Shown in pieces: positions 1-8,205 of a stretch of 64,000 nucleotides of DNA; position 1 is the first letter of the stretch, and every line of letters starts with the position of its first letter. The stretch comes from JBBQYA01 sp031412335 (GTDB lineage Bacteria > Bacteroidota > Bacteroidia > Sphingobacteriales > Sphingobacteriaceae). The translations under genes were made by a program, and so were the position numbers. Below the pieces are notes generated by a model. That model had not been told where the DNA came from. It was given only the letters and a program-made list of their open reading frames with translations, and did no database searches. Location: the NCBI GenBank assembly GCA_031412335.1, contig JANOCT010000022.1, forward strand, positions 52,421-116,420, read 5' to 3'.

Positions 1-158
1 AGTTGTAAGTGGTGTTAATTGGTTTTCGTTCAGCAATACTGTTTTCTATAAAAGTAAATTTTGGCTTAGGATAGGTTTGGTTGTGGATTGGAGATTTGCT
101 AATGGATTTAGGTGGTATGGAGAGATGCAAGGAATAATTGTTTAAATTTTGGGTAAGA

Positions 159-230
159 AGGATTGTTTATTTATAAATCAGAGATTTACTAACGCTGTGA
201 TGTAGTCTGGAGACTACGCCAAACAGGGAA
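159..230 (+). repeat. Dispersed double-hairpin repeat, copy 1
   Basis: About 70 bp that recurs at 9154-9224, 12162-12219 and 13015-13088, with decayed copies at 5708-5770 and 2409-2462. The core reads TAAATCAGAGATTTA, a 6 bp stem, followed by GTAGTCTGGAGACTAC, a 7 bp stem, then CGCCAAACAGGG. All copies lie in intergenic DNA in the same orientation. It contains no ORF. It could be a MITE/REP-like mobile repeat or a small structured RNA; the sequence alone does not decide. Confidence 0.75.
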
Positions 231-259
231 TTTACAATCATTGTTCTAACATTCAGATG

Positions 260-1987
260 TTACAATATTCGTGATGATGAGATTTTAATATCAGCATGTT
301 TCCATGCTTCATCAAAACGAATTTTTTTTTCATTGTATTTTTTTTTGTCGTTTAGTTTTTCATAAGCATTCATAAGTCCGATTAAAGCCCAACCATTTTC
401 ACGGAAGGTTTTTAAATCCTCATCATAAACTTTTATTGCTTCTTGAAATTTTCCTGCTTCAATTAAAACTGCTCCCAAATGATGGCGAATGGAAAAAAAC
501 CAGTCAGGCGGTTCGTCATAATTCAAGGCATCTTCTTTTGCAACTGCTTCTTGTAAAAGAGAAATTGCTTTTGAATAGTTTTTTTCTTTTGCATTGATTT
601 CTCCATCCAGAGTTTTGGATGCAATTACACATATATCAAAAACACTGTTGATGCCCCAAATCGTTAAATCTTTTATGGTAGTATCGGTCATGATAGCTTT
701 CAATTTTGCAAGATGTTTTTTCGCATCCGGAATTTTATTTTGTGATAGCATTGCCATTCCTTGTGCATAATGCCAAATGACAGATGGATATTTCAAATCT
801 TTTTCTGGTGCAGATGAACGGACAATCTCGTTCCATAAGCCAAATTTAACTTCAACAAACCAAGGGATAGAATAATAATGTTGAAGTGTTGCCCAAGCAG
901 GGTCACGCAATAATTTTTTATGAGAATGACTGGAAGTTGCGTTTGCTCCTATCATGGCAATTTTACTTTCACCGCTAAGTGTAGCACATGCTGAAATGAA
1001 ATGATAGTTGTGCGGATAATAGGCAAGTGGATATACACCTTGTGCATGACATGCTTCCATATACAAGCTGTCGACCAGCACCGCTTTTTGATTGGCAATA
1101 ACTCCATCGTGATATTTTCCTATTCGTATGTAAGTATGTGAAGGCATGTGAACAAGATGCCCTGCGCCTGGTACTAAATCACGAAGCAGATCAGCACTTG
1201 CCAAAGCTGTTTCGGCATGTTGTGACGATTCTGTCGCATGTATGTAAAAATGATTTGCTCCTGCATGAAGTGGTTCATTTTGCAAACATTTTTCAAGTAC
1301 GGATAGAATCTCTGGTGTCCAAGGTTGAATAGTTCCATCCTTTTTATAAAGATTCCATGGATGAAAATCCATCAGAGATTCTGCGAAAAGGGCAGCTACA
1401 TTTACATCATCAGAATGCTTTTTGAAAACTTTCCGCATTTCTGCAGCATAAGTTGAATCAAGTATGGGACGGGTAATTGTGGTATCATTTGAATAGCGAA
1501 ATGTTAAAGCATTAATCAAATCTTTTTCTTTCTGTGTACACGATGCAGAATATGTTTTTGCTTTTTGAATTGCATCGTAAGCTCGTTGAAAATTATCTTT
1601 CTCCATGCCTGCGTTGTAATTTGGGCCTAGCACATAAGCAAATCCCCACCAACACATTGCACAGGTTGAATCCTGTCTTGCAGCTTCAAAAAATGATCGC
1701 CCTGCTTCGGCATGATTAAATGCGAACGACAACATCATGCCTTGGTCGAAATATTTCTGTGCTTCTGGATTATTTGTAGAGATAGAAAAATGAATTCCAT
1801 TCAAGCCGCTAAACAGAGGTGCTTTTTTCCCGGAAGTATACCATGTTCTATCCAATACTTCAGGAACACAACATCCATTTTGTGTAGAGATAGGATCCGT
1901 TTTAGGTAATTTCGTTTTATTATCTGTCTGCCGATTGCAGGAGAAGAAAATAGTAGTAAACCAAAGTAAATAATGGAGATGTTTCAT
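260..1987 (-). CDS. TPR-containing lipoprotein
   Basis: A 575-residue protein when started at the Met that opens a lipoprotein signal peptide (MKHLHYLLWFTTIFFSC, lipobox Cys at residue 17). The frame stays open upstream to 2065, but those 26 residues do not look like a secreted N-terminus, so I take 1987 as the start. Tetratricopeptide-like helical repeats are visible near residues 75-150 and again in the last 120 residues (AISLLQEAVAKEDAL, KFQEAIKVYDEDLKTF). The middle has conserved-looking His-rich segments (HFYIHATES, GHLVHMPSHTYIRIG), typical of a family of bacterial TPR proteins of unknown role. It is probably anchored at the outer membrane. No operon partner: about 670 bp of repeat-rich DNA separates it from the next gene. 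Confidence 0.8.
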   Translation of the reverse strand: MKHLHYLLWFTTIFFSCNRQTDNKTKLPKTDPISTQNGCCVPEVLDRTWYTSGKKAPLFSGLNGIHFSISTNNPEAQKYFDQGMMLSFAFNHAEAGRSFFEAARQDSTCAMCWWGFAYVLGPNYNAGMEKDNFQRAYDAIQKAKTYSASCTQKEKDLINALTFRYSNDTTITRPILDSTYAAEMRKVFKKHSDDVNVAALFAESLMDFHPWNLYKKDGTIQPWTPEILSVLEKCLQNEPLHAGANHFYIHATESSQHAETALASADLLRDLVPGAGHLVHMPSHTYIRIGKYHDGVIANQKAVLVDSLYMEACHAQGVYPLAYYPHNYHFISACATLSGESKIAMIGANATSSHSHKKLLRDPAWATLQHYYSIPWFVEVKFGLWNEIVRSSAPEKDLKYPSVIWHYAQGMAMLSQNKIPDAKKHLAKLKAIMTDTTIKDLTIWGINSVFDICVIASKTLDGEINAKEKNYSKAISLLQEAVAKEDALNYDEPPDWFFSIRHHLGAVLIEAGKFQEAIKVYDEDLKTFRENGWALIGLMNAYEKLNDKKKYNEKKIRFDEAWKHADIKISSSRIL

Positions 1988-2660
1988 TAGGTCAGTTTTT
2001 AATTTTCTTACATCAAAGTTAAATAAATTAGAATTCCAAGAGTTCAATTTAGCTCTTCTCCCCATTTTACCAAACCCCTACTTTCGGTTTTTAGATTTGA
2101 GTTCGGAATGATTTAAAAAACGCTAATCTCTAATCTAACCCTATTAATTAGTTGCCGAAAAGCTACCTCTTTTTTAGTAAGATGAAAATACAACTTTCTG
2201 ATTAGTAGGCAAAATTTTAAGAAAAAACTATTATTTACCTACGCTAATAAAAACAGGCTATTAGCGGCTTTAATTCTTTCAAGGTCAGTCATAAATAAAG
2301 TATTTTCACTTTTTATTTTCATGCTAATTCCGAGCACTGAAATTGGAATTGGTTGAATTTTAAGTTGGAAATTAAAGGTTGCATTAAGGTTGTTTTGAAA
2401 TATACTTAAAAATCTGAGATTTATTGGCGGTTCTAGGTGGTTTGAAGAATACGCCGAAAAGGAGTTTCAATTTTCATTTACATCATTATTTTCAATATTT
2501 TATTCGTTGTATTTTCTAATGAAAAGTAACAGCTAAGTATAGCCGTTAATAAGGAATTTGAAAAACAACAGTCCAACATTTTCAAAAAGCAAAATAGTAG
2601 TACAAATGTTGAATTTACATCTGTCCGCCTTACTATTGCCAACGCTATGTTAATGACAGT
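1988..2660. other. Repeat-rich intergenic region
   Basis: About 670 bp with no convincing gene. It contains a segment at 2265-2320 matching 4495-4540 (GTCATAAATAAAGTATTTTC), a segment at 2329-2400 matching 9053-9122 (CGAGCACTGA then a diverged 60 bp), a decayed copy of the double-hairpin repeat (2409-2462) and the right half of an attC-like site ending in GTTAATGACAG at 2649-2659. It looks like the left, decayed edge of the cassette array. Confidence 0.5.
2585..2660 (-). repeat. Half attC-like site (decayed cassette boundary)
   Basis: The plus strand reads ACAAATGTTGAA, then CCGCC, then GCCAACGCTATGTTAATGAC, the order seen in the right arm of the intact sites at 8055-8186 and 16087-16219. 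The terminal box GTTAATGACAGTTTA (2649-2663) is partly complementary to the box upstream of the neighbouring nudK-like gene (minus strand, ATTACTGGCAATTTA at 3623-3637), at about 10 of 15 positions. The left arm is not recognisable. Confidence 0.4.
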
Positions 2661-3023
2661 TTATTTTTGTGTAGAATCTGGAATTTCATCCAAACTGAAA
2701 TAAATTTTCAATCCTCGTTCTTTGGCAATTCTCACATCATTATCTGCTCCTTTTGATGCTCCTTCAAGCCGAAGAACGGCGTCACACTTTTCAAGAAGTC
2801 GATGTGCAATAGGATATTGTATTTCGTCCCAAATACTGTCGCCAATTTCTTTTGAACCTGCTAAGTGCATTAACGGTAAAGCAACCCATTCTCCAATCAT
2901 CGGGATATGTCCTTTACGAAACAATGGTAAAGCAACTGATTCAAGTTTGTCTAAATTTTTCTTTATTAATACTGGGTCGTCATTTGTTCCTCCCCGATAA
3001 GGTCCTGAAATAAGAATCATCAT
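2661..3023 (-). CDS. DUF4406 / nucleoside deoxyribosyltransferase-like protein
   Basis: A 120-residue protein starting MMILISGPYRGG; the second Met, at 3020, is an equally good start. The N-terminal ISGPYRGG strand-loop, the LLEKCDAVLRLEG segment and the SKGADNDVRIAKERG helix resemble the DUF4406 family, which is related in fold to nucleoside 2-deoxyribosyltransferases. The exact reaction is not known from sequence. It lies 4 bp downstream of the NudK-like reading frame on the same strand, so the two were probably co-transcribed and may both act on nucleotide derivatives. Cytoplasmic: no signal or membrane segment. The gene ends inside the cassette-boundary box at 2649-2663, as happens when an integron attC begins right at a stop codon. 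Confidence 0.75.
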   Translation of the reverse strand: MMILISGPYRGGTNDDPVLIKKNLDKLESVALPLFRKGHIPMIGEWVALPLMHLAGSKEIGDSIWDEIQYPIAHRLLEKCDAVLRLEGASKGADNDVRIAKERGLKIYFSLDEIPDSTQK

Positions 3024-3027
3024 AATT

Positions 3028-3605
3028 TTAAAGTATGTTGTTAAGTTTTATGTATTGAAGTAACATTATAGTTTTACCGTCTTTTATTTCTCCACTTTCT
3101 ATCATTTTCATTGCGTAGTCAATGTCAAGTTCCAATACTTCTATGTTCTCCTCTTCGTGTTCAACACCGCCACCGTCATTTACTTTCATTTCTTTTGCGT
3201 ACTCAGCAATAAAAAAATACAGAATTTCTGTCACCGAACCTGGAGACATGTAGGCTTCAAACACTTTCGTACATCTATAATTTTGTATCCTGTTTCTTCT
3301 TCGGTTTCTCGTCTGATACAATCTTCTGCATTGTCTTTGTCCAATAAACCTGCACAAGCTTCAATTAACATACCTGTTTCATTTCCATTCACAAATGTGG
3401 GGAGGCGAAACTGGCTTGTAAGAATAACGGTTTTTTGTTCTTTATTGCAAAGCAAAATTGTCGCACCATTTCCTCTGTCGTAGACTTCTCTGCTTTGAGT
3501 GAGTTTTGTTCCATCTTTTTTGGTGCACTCATAGGTTATTTTTCTAAGTACATACCAATTGTCTGAAAGGATTTTAGAGTCTAAAATTTTTATGTTGTCA
3601 ATCAT
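3028..3605 (-). pseudogene. nudK: NudK-like GDP-mannose pyrophosphatase, frameshifted
   Basis: Two overlapping frames together make one NUDIX hydrolase very like E. coli NudK. The first frame (3231-3605) covers the N-terminal region (ILSDNWYVLRKITYE, EVYDRGNGATILL, QFRLPTFVNGNETGMLIEACAG) and the Nudix box with RRETEEETGY. The second (3028 to about 3262) continues with VFEAYMSPGSVTEILYFFIAEY and GEIKDGKTIMLLQYI. The switch lies near 3262-3266, where the coding strand CGAAAGTGTTTGAA lacks one base relative to the expected Arg-Lys-x-Phe-Glu. Intact, it would cleave nucleotide-linked sugars such as GDP-mannose. The shift is not in a long homopolymer. It may be a true inactivating deletion or an assembly error; both halves are otherwise well preserved, so inactivation would be recent. 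Confidence 0.85.
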
Positions 3606-3629
3606 TTGCAGAGTGTTGATTTAAATTGC

Positions 3630-3826
3630 CAGTAATGGTTTCAGGCTTGGCAAAAGTGGTGATTTTCACCACAAATGCTGATGTAGAGAATTGAATTTTC
3701 TATAACCATCTCATTAATAGAGGAACAGAGCATTGCTTGTCGCGATTTTTAGTTTGTAAAACCCTTCCTATTTCAAATGTGCAGTTACAAGCAGTTTTGT
3801 CTGTCTGGGTTATTAAAATGAGAGGA
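3630..3826 (-). repeat. Composite attC-like repeat (copy A)
   Basis: The left half (3630-3695, TAATGGTTTCAGGCTTGGC onwards, then GATTTTCACCACAAATGCTG) matches the intact attC-like site at 16087-16152 closely. The right half (3687-3781, with CTATAACCATCTC and TTAATAG) instead matches 4388-4484. The end at 3808 reads GGGTTATTAAAATGAG, a possible R'' box. It is a hybrid or rearranged cassette boundary between the nudK-like unit and the 3827-4321 gene. Confidence 0.55.
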
Positions 3827-4321
3827 CTATTCCCGAATTGTATCGTTAAATTTCTTTTTCTTTTGTCCATGAATTAAATATTCTTCAGTAACCTCGCCAC
3901 ATTGGCCAATTTGTATTTTGTCTACAATAAATTTTTCTTTTGATATTTCATCATTGTTTTTGTTATAGTAGAAAGAACTAATTGCTGTTCCGTATTTGAA
4001 TTCTGTTATTTTTTTATTGTTATCTTCTGTGTATTCTGCGTTCTTTCCATGTTTCAGTACCCTGTCAACATAAACTGTTTTTTTGAAGAGATTTCTTGCA
4101 AGTCGAAAACGGGATGTTTGAATACTGTCAAGAAAAAGAAAAGCTGTTGTTTCTTTTATCAAGATTTCATCATTATAAGTAAATATTTTTGATAAAACAG
4201 AGTCCGACTTTACAGATAAGGTGTCAATTTTAACGCTGTAATTATTCAGCATTTTAGACTGTCCAATTACATTAAAGTGGACGATTGTCAAGGTTAATAT
4301 TGTAAGTATTGTCTTCTTCAT
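3827..4321 (-). CDS. Small secreted protein of unknown function
   Basis: A 164-residue protein started at MKKTILTILTLTIVHFNVIGQ, a Sec signal peptide with likely cleavage after Gly-Gln. The frame is open up to 4519, but the extra 66 codons run through the repeat at 4336-4484 and are rejected. The mature part is rich in Lys, Asp, Ser and Tyr, with strand-like segments (ILIKETTAFLFLDSI, NKKITEFKYGTAISSFYYNKN) like the YD-type repeats of other secreted Bacteroidota proteins; I recognise no domain. The start codon is about 16 bases after a GTTAC box, the way integron cassettes place their gene close to the recombination boundary. No promoter of its own is visible. Confidence 0.65.
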   Translation of the reverse strand: MKKTILTILTLTIVHFNVIGQSKMLNNYSVKIDTLSVKSDSVLSKIFTYNDEILIKETTAFLFLDSIQTSRFRLARNLFKKTVYVDRVLKHGKNAEYTEDNNKKITEFKYGTAISSFYYNKNNDEISKEKFIVDKIQIGQCGEVTEEYLIHGQKKKKFNDTIRE

Positions 4322-4335
4322 TAAAATTGATAGTA

Positions 4336-4500
4336 ACGTTTGGCAGATATGTGATGGCTGGGCTTTTTTAAGAAAAATATTATTGTGGAGAAGTGAATTC
4401 CCTATAACCATCTCGTTAATAGATGAGACGGAAAACTGTTTGTCCAGATTTTTCATCTGGGAAATCCCTCCTTTTGCAAATGTGATTTCAATGGCTGTAA
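4336..4500 (-). repeat. Composite attC-like repeat (copy B)
   Basis: Begins GTAACGTTTGGCAGATATG, the left arm of an attC-like site similar to the one at 9000. From 4388 it runs into the same segment as 3687-3781 (GAATTCCCTATAACCATCTC, GTTAATAGATGA, TTGCAAATGTG). Its far end (4495-4540) matches 2265-2320 and overlaps the last codons of the next gene. No clear partner right arm is visible. Confidence 0.5.
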
Positions 4501-4511
4501 TTCTTTCAATA

Positions 4512-5123
4512 TCAGTCATAAATATAGTATTTCCACTTTTTGTTATCTGTTTCGTATAAAATCGTCGATTCTCCTTTTACGATTTGATTTTCTGTTGGGT
4601 CGTAAACCACGACTTCAAAGTTGAAGCCCATTATTACATTCTGCGAGAATGTCAAGTTAAATGTGTCGTCTTTCTTTTCATAGTAGTATCCCGAAATTCC
4701 CATAATCCAAGGTTTCGGAATGCTTTTAATAAAATTAGGTTTTAAATCAGAAATGTCGTTTGGATACTGATTTTTAATTTCTCTATATTTTTCGATGACC
4801 TTAATTAGTGTGTCTGCGTTGTTTATGGCAATTGTTCGGCTAAAATCTCTCGCAAGTATTGAACCCCAAGTAGACATTACAAAGGTCAGTAATGGTATTG
4901 TCCAGAATAAAATAGGAAATTTTTTTTTATTTCCTTCTTTTTTTCGATCAAATAGCCAAATTAGTCCAATAGGTATTAAAATAAGTCCAAAAAAGCTTCC
5001 AAATTGAGCCAAACTGAAAATCATATTTGTTGGTATGCTTAAAAAACTTGGTCCAGGTAAAAAAGGTGAAAGAACCACTAATATTGTCAGACAATTAAAT
5101 AATAATATCGACTTTTTATTCAT
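4512..5123 (-). CDS. Membrane protein with pseudopilin-like soluble region
   Basis: 203 residues. Three hydrophobic segments near residues 7-25, 35-60 and 70-90 (LLFNCLTILVVLSPFLPG, FGLILIPIGLIWLF, FPILFWTIPLLTFVM), then a soluble C-terminal half. The stretch ADTLIKVIEKYREIKNQYPNDISDLKPNFIKSIPKP (split across residues 103-138) resembles the GspG/pseudopilin pattern in which a helix is followed by YP..L.DL.P.yi..iP. Function unknown. The final codons lie in a dispersed repeat, so its C-terminal tail may be recent. It is on the same strand as its neighbours, 117 bp from the next gene upstream, with no recognisable cassette box on its right side. Confidence 0.65.
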   Translation of the reverse strand: MNKKSILLFNCLTILVVLSPFLPGPSFLSIPTNMIFSLAQFGSFFGLILIPIGLIWLFDRKKEGNKKKFPILFWTIPLLTFVMSTWGSILARDFSRTIAINNADTLIKVIEKYREIKNQYPNDISDLKPNFIKSIPKPWIMGISGYYYEKKDDTFNLTFSQNVIMGFNFEVVVYDPTENQIVKGESTILYETDNKKWKYYIYD

Positions 5124-5240
5124 TGTAATTGTCTGTTCGTTGTGTTATGATAGCCTTGCTGTTATCTCTCAAATATGCTAAAGTCTTGAGGTACTATTTA
5201 ATCAACAATTAATACCAAATTTTGCAGCTGTTTAATTAAT

Positions 5241-5645
5241 CTATTTCATGCGTAGCAAACGAGTAAAAATAATTAAAAAGAAGATGAAAAATATCCAATC
5301 GTTTATGCCGTAAATAGCGAAAAATATGCCGGCCATTTTATCTTTTTCAAACACATCCGAAATATTATTATTTACTATCCAGTTTGTCCAATAAACTGCG
5401 TAAATTAATTTCTCAACTGCAAAAACCCCTACAAGCCATTTTACATTTTCATAGATTTTGTTTACTGAAATGTAAGCCAATCCCCAAATTACGATCATCA
5501 ATAAGCCAAAATTGGATAATGCTTCACTATCAAATTCTTGAATAACCGTATTGCTGAAAAACCTCGAAAAAGTTAATACTCCACCTATATTCATCAATCC
5601 GGCAGCGATAAAGCCCTTTGAAATAAGTTCTTTTTTAATTTTCAT
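5241..5645 (-). CDS. Small integral membrane protein of unknown function
   Basis: 134 residues with four hydrophobic segments (FIAAGLMNIGGVLTFSRFF, FGLLMIVIWGLAYISV, LVGVFAVEKLIYAVYW, GINDWIFFIFFLIIFTRLL), consistent with a four-helix inner-membrane protein. Starts MKIKKELISKGF and ends in positive charges, suggesting both termini in the cytoplasm. No catalytic motif and no family name that I can assign safely. It stands alone, with intergenic DNA on both sides and a decayed double-hairpin repeat 60 bp upstream. Confidence 0.65.
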   Translation of the reverse strand: MKIKKELISKGFIAAGLMNIGGVLTFSRFFSNTVIQEFDSEALSNFGLLMIVIWGLAYISVNKIYENVKWLVGVFAVEKLIYAVYWTNWIVNNNISDVFEKDKMAGIFFAIYGINDWIFFIFFLIIFTRLLRMK

Positions 5646-6025
5646 ACTAATTTATGGATTAATTCTTTTGAACTATTTGGTATCCTATAAAAGTATGGAT
5701 AAAATCGGGATGGTGTTTGTAAATCAGAGATTTACTGACGCTGCTACGTAGAATGGAGAGTAAGCTGAATAAAGAACTATATCCAAAATAATTAAAATAG
5801 CTTGTTTATCGTATTTAATTACAATTTAAGGGGATAAAGATCTGTCCAAATGAAATATTGTATTACCAAACAACTATAAAAATCATTACTTTAATATTTG
5901 TTGAGATTTCTGTTTATGTTTATAGCGTTAATATGTGAAGTACATTAAATGGGAGGTATAATTTGGAAAGTTTGCCCAGCAAAATATTAGGAAGGTTTAA
6001 AATATAAAATACTTAATAAAAGAAA
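5646..6025. other. Intergenic region with decayed double-hairpin repeat
   Basis: 380 bp between divergent genes. Positions 5708-5770 are a degenerate copy of the dispersed repeat (TTTGTAAATCAGAGATTTAC kept, second stem altered). The remaining 250 bp are AT-rich; I see no gene and no clear terminator. The promoter of the plus-strand gene at 6026 must lie here but no confident TAnnTTTG box stands out. Confidence 0.5.
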
Positions 6026-7084
6026 ATGAAAAAAATATTTATCATCTCAGTTTTATCAATTACATTATTTGGTTGTAAAAAAAATGAAGATAATCCAACC
6101 ACACCCTCTTCCTCTTTATCTGGTATTTATATTGCTGGCAACGAAAACAATATTCCTAAATATTGGAAGAACAGTGTTGGCAAAACACTACCCTTATCGC
6201 CTACCATGATATATGGCTTAGCCTCTGCTATTGCTATAGGAAATGGCAACGTTTATCTGGCAGGAGAAGAAGGCAATAACACCATTTCACAAAGAGCTGT
6301 TTATTGGAGAAACGATACAGTTTATTCACTTCATACTTCAAGCAGTCTCGCATCTTCTGCAAATTGTATTGCAATTGCTGGTAAAGATGTTTATGTTGGA
6401 GGAGATGAGACTGAGGCAGGCAATACAACCGGCAGCACGGCAAAAATTTGGAAAAATGGAACTGGTATTTCGTTATCAGATGGTTTAAAAGTAGCTTCGG
6501 TACTTGCTATAACAGTAGCAGGTGCTGATGTGTATGCTGCTGGATTTGAAAATGTAGGTTCAACCATATTTAGTCGTCGGCCAAAATATTGGAAAAATGG
6601 CGTAGCTGTTTCTATCGGTACTAATAATAATGAAGGATTTTTAACTGGAATTGTGGTTTCTGGTAGTGATGTGTATGTTACTGGCTACGAAGTAAATGAT
6701 TCGGGTGTTGCAGTTGCTAAATTTTGGAAGAACGGGGTTGAAAATATTTTAAGCAGCGGGCCTGTAAATCATTATGGTTTTTGCCTTATGTTATCTGGTA
6801 GCGATGTTTATGTTGGGGGATATGAGCGGCCACAAAATATTTTTTACAAAGCTAAATATTGGAAAAATAATGCAGCCGGTGAGAATATTTTACAAGCAAC
6901 AGGAAGCCAGGATGCCATTGTGAGCGCAGGTTTTATTAATGGTAATGATGTATATTTTGCAGGTACAGTTAATACTCCTACAAACGTACTTTACAAGGCA
7001 AGAATATGGAAAAATGGCGTTGCCACTGATGTTACTGACGGTACAAAATTAGTACGAATAAGTTCAATATTTGTTGTTCAATAA
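6026..7084 (+). CDS. Lipoprotein with WKNG beta-propeller-like repeats
   Basis: 352 residues. The lipoprotein signal MKKIFIISVLSITLFGC has its lipid-attachment Cys at residue 17. The rest is built of about seven repeats of roughly 45 residues, each carrying a variant of DVYVGGYE followed 15-20 residues later by AKYWKNG, as expected for a bladed propeller. Such secreted repeat proteins are common in Bacteroidota; ligand and role cannot be read from sequence. It is the only plus-strand gene in the first 12 kb and is 4 bp from the remnant of an attC-like site, so it may have been inserted in, or trapped by, the cassette region. Confidence 0.8.
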   Translation: MKKIFIISVLSITLFGCKKNEDNPTTPSSSLSGIYIAGNENNIPKYWKNSVGKTLPLSPTMIYGLASAIAIGNGNVYLAGEEGNNTISQRAVYWRNDTVYSLHTSSSLASSANCIAIAGKDVYVGGDETEAGNTTGSTAKIWKNGTGISLSDGLKVASVLAITVAGADVYAAGFENVGSTIFSRRPKYWKNGVAVSIGTNNNEGFLTGIVVSGSDVYVTGYEVNDSGVAVAKFWKNGVENILSSGPVNHYGFCLMLSGSDVYVGGYERPQNIFYKAKYWKNNAAGENILQATGSQDAIVSAGFINGNDVYFAGTVNTPTNVLYKARIWKNGVATDVTDGTKLVRISSIFVVQ

Positions 7085-7180
7085 CCAGCTACAAATGATA
7101 CGAAGCACGACTTGTCCCGCTTTTTCTGGAAAACTTCATTTAACCACTGAACAGCCAATTTCTTAAAACGGCTGTTATGT
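7081..7180 (-). repeat. attC-like site C, left arm degraded
   Basis: The right arm is well kept: CTTCATTTAACCACTGAAC, then GCCAATTTCTTAAAACGGCT and the terminal box GTTATGTGCCGTTTT (7174-7188). The first segments match the site at 14633-14763 nearly base for base. The left side (ATAACCAGC, CGAAGCACG) keeps only short traces. The terminal box is complementary to the box upstream of the DJ-1-like gene (see 8055-8186). Confidence 0.65.
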
Positions 7181-7207
7181 GCCGTTTTTATTTTCACAAT
7201 GCCTAAT

Positions 7208-7984
7208 TCACTTTGTTTTGATTATTAGTCCTTGGTTTGGAACCCATTTGTCATATTCGATATCTTTTGCAATTTTTTTCGCAAAGTCGATACCTTTTAT
7301 TTTTGCTACAAAATGTAATGCCCCGTCAATTCCTGCTAATATTCCCGCTGTTGAAATAACATTTCCGTTGTCAACATAACGAACATTTTCTAAAACTTTT
7401 GTTTTCGGCAATGCTTTTCGAAGAGATTCAATTTGTTTAAAATAGGTTGTTGTACTCAAATTATCTAATATGCCCGCTTTTCCTAAAATAAAAGCACCAG
7501 TGCAAACAGAGAAATAATAATCTGTCTTACTTTTACGAGATTGTATCCACGAAATTACCGATGGATCGTTTGTCACTGATTCGTGACCTCCCCCAAAGAA
7601 AGCCATTACATTAGCTTCTGGAGCATCTTCAATACTATAGTCTGGCGTAACTTTAAACATATCAAGCGATGTTACTATCTCTTTTGTTTTGGAAACAGTA
7701 AATACTTTAAATCCAGCAACGACAAATACTTCCATTGGCCCAGCAAAGTCAAGCAATTCTGTACCTTCTTGTATATAAAAACAAATCGTTAATGCTTGCG
7801 ATTTACTAACTAACTCCATTGAACAATGAGGGCATTTACCTGGTTTGTCAAAAGTTAAAGTATCGCAACTACGATCACAAGGTCCGCAAACAAAAGTTTC
7901 CTTTGCAACTTCCACTTGTTTGTCTGCTGAACCTGAATTACAACTGATAAGAAGTACAGTCAAGAATAAAAATAAATATTTCAT
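7208..7984 (-). CDS. DJ-1/PfpI-family lipoprotein with metal-binding N-terminal domain
   Basis: 258 residues. Lipoprotein signal with Cys15 (FLTVLLISC). Residues 31-58 carry CGPCDRSC and GKCPHCSMEL, the heavy-metal-binding domain pattern normally seen next to copper and silver resistance proteins. Residues 65-245 are a DJ-1/PfpI domain with the nucleophile-elbow Cys161 in SVCTGAFILGKAG, close to the isonitrile hydratase-like subgroup. The combination suggests a periplasm-facing or outer-membrane-attached enzyme-like sensor or detoxifier of metals or reactive compounds; that role is inferred. It fills one whole integron-like cassette bounded by matching boxes at 7174-7188 and 8047-8061, with no promoter visible inside. 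Confidence 0.85.
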   Translation of the reverse strand: MKYLFLFLTVLLISCNSGSADKQVEVAKETFVCGPCDRSCDTLTFDKPGKCPHCSMELVSKSQALTICFYIQEGTELLDFAGPMEVFVVAGFKVFTVSKTKEIVTSLDMFKVTPDYSIEDAPEANVMAFFGGGHESVTNDPSVISWIQSRKSKTDYYFSVCTGAFILGKAGILDNLSTTTYFKQIESLRKALPKTKVLENVRYVDNGNVISTAGILAGIDGALHFVAKIKGIDFAKKIAKDIEYDKWVPNQGLIIKTK

Positions 7985-8054
7985 TTGTTCATTGTTTATT
8001 TGTTAATTTTTTTTTCAGTTCGTTTTATTTAGCAAGTGTGATTCCTAAAATGGC

Positions 8055-8186
8055 GCATAACGGTTTGGCGCTTGGCGAAAAAGCGGATTTCGAAGCACTA
8101 AACTGTCAACCCAACACAAAACTTGATAGGAGGTAGAATTCTCAATTAACCACCGAACCCGCTTTTTTGCCAAGCGCCTGTTATCG
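8055..8186 (-). repeat. attC-like site D, intact
   Basis: A 130 bp imperfect palindrome. The left arm ATAACGGTTTGGCGCTTGGC then GAAAAAGCGG pairs with the right arm CCGCTTTTTT then GCCAAGCGCCTGTTAT. The left end box (AAAATGGCGCATAAC, 8047-8061) is complementary to the box downstream of the DJ-1-like gene (13 of 15). The right end box (GTTATCGATTCGGGCTT, 8180-8196) is complementary to the box at 8989-9003 upstream of the next gene. Different halves thus belong to different neighbours, as in integron attC sites. Confidence 0.8.
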
Positions 8187-8205
8187 ATTCGGGCTTCTTA
8201 ATCTG

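Noticed and set aside
1138..1909. Plus-strand frames inside the TPR gene
   Set aside because: They lie antisense to a clearly coding frame, lack family motifs and have composition of reverse-strand shadows.
4322..4519. N-terminal extension of the 3827-4321 protein
   Set aside because: The extra codons run through a dispersed repeat and precede a canonical signal peptide.
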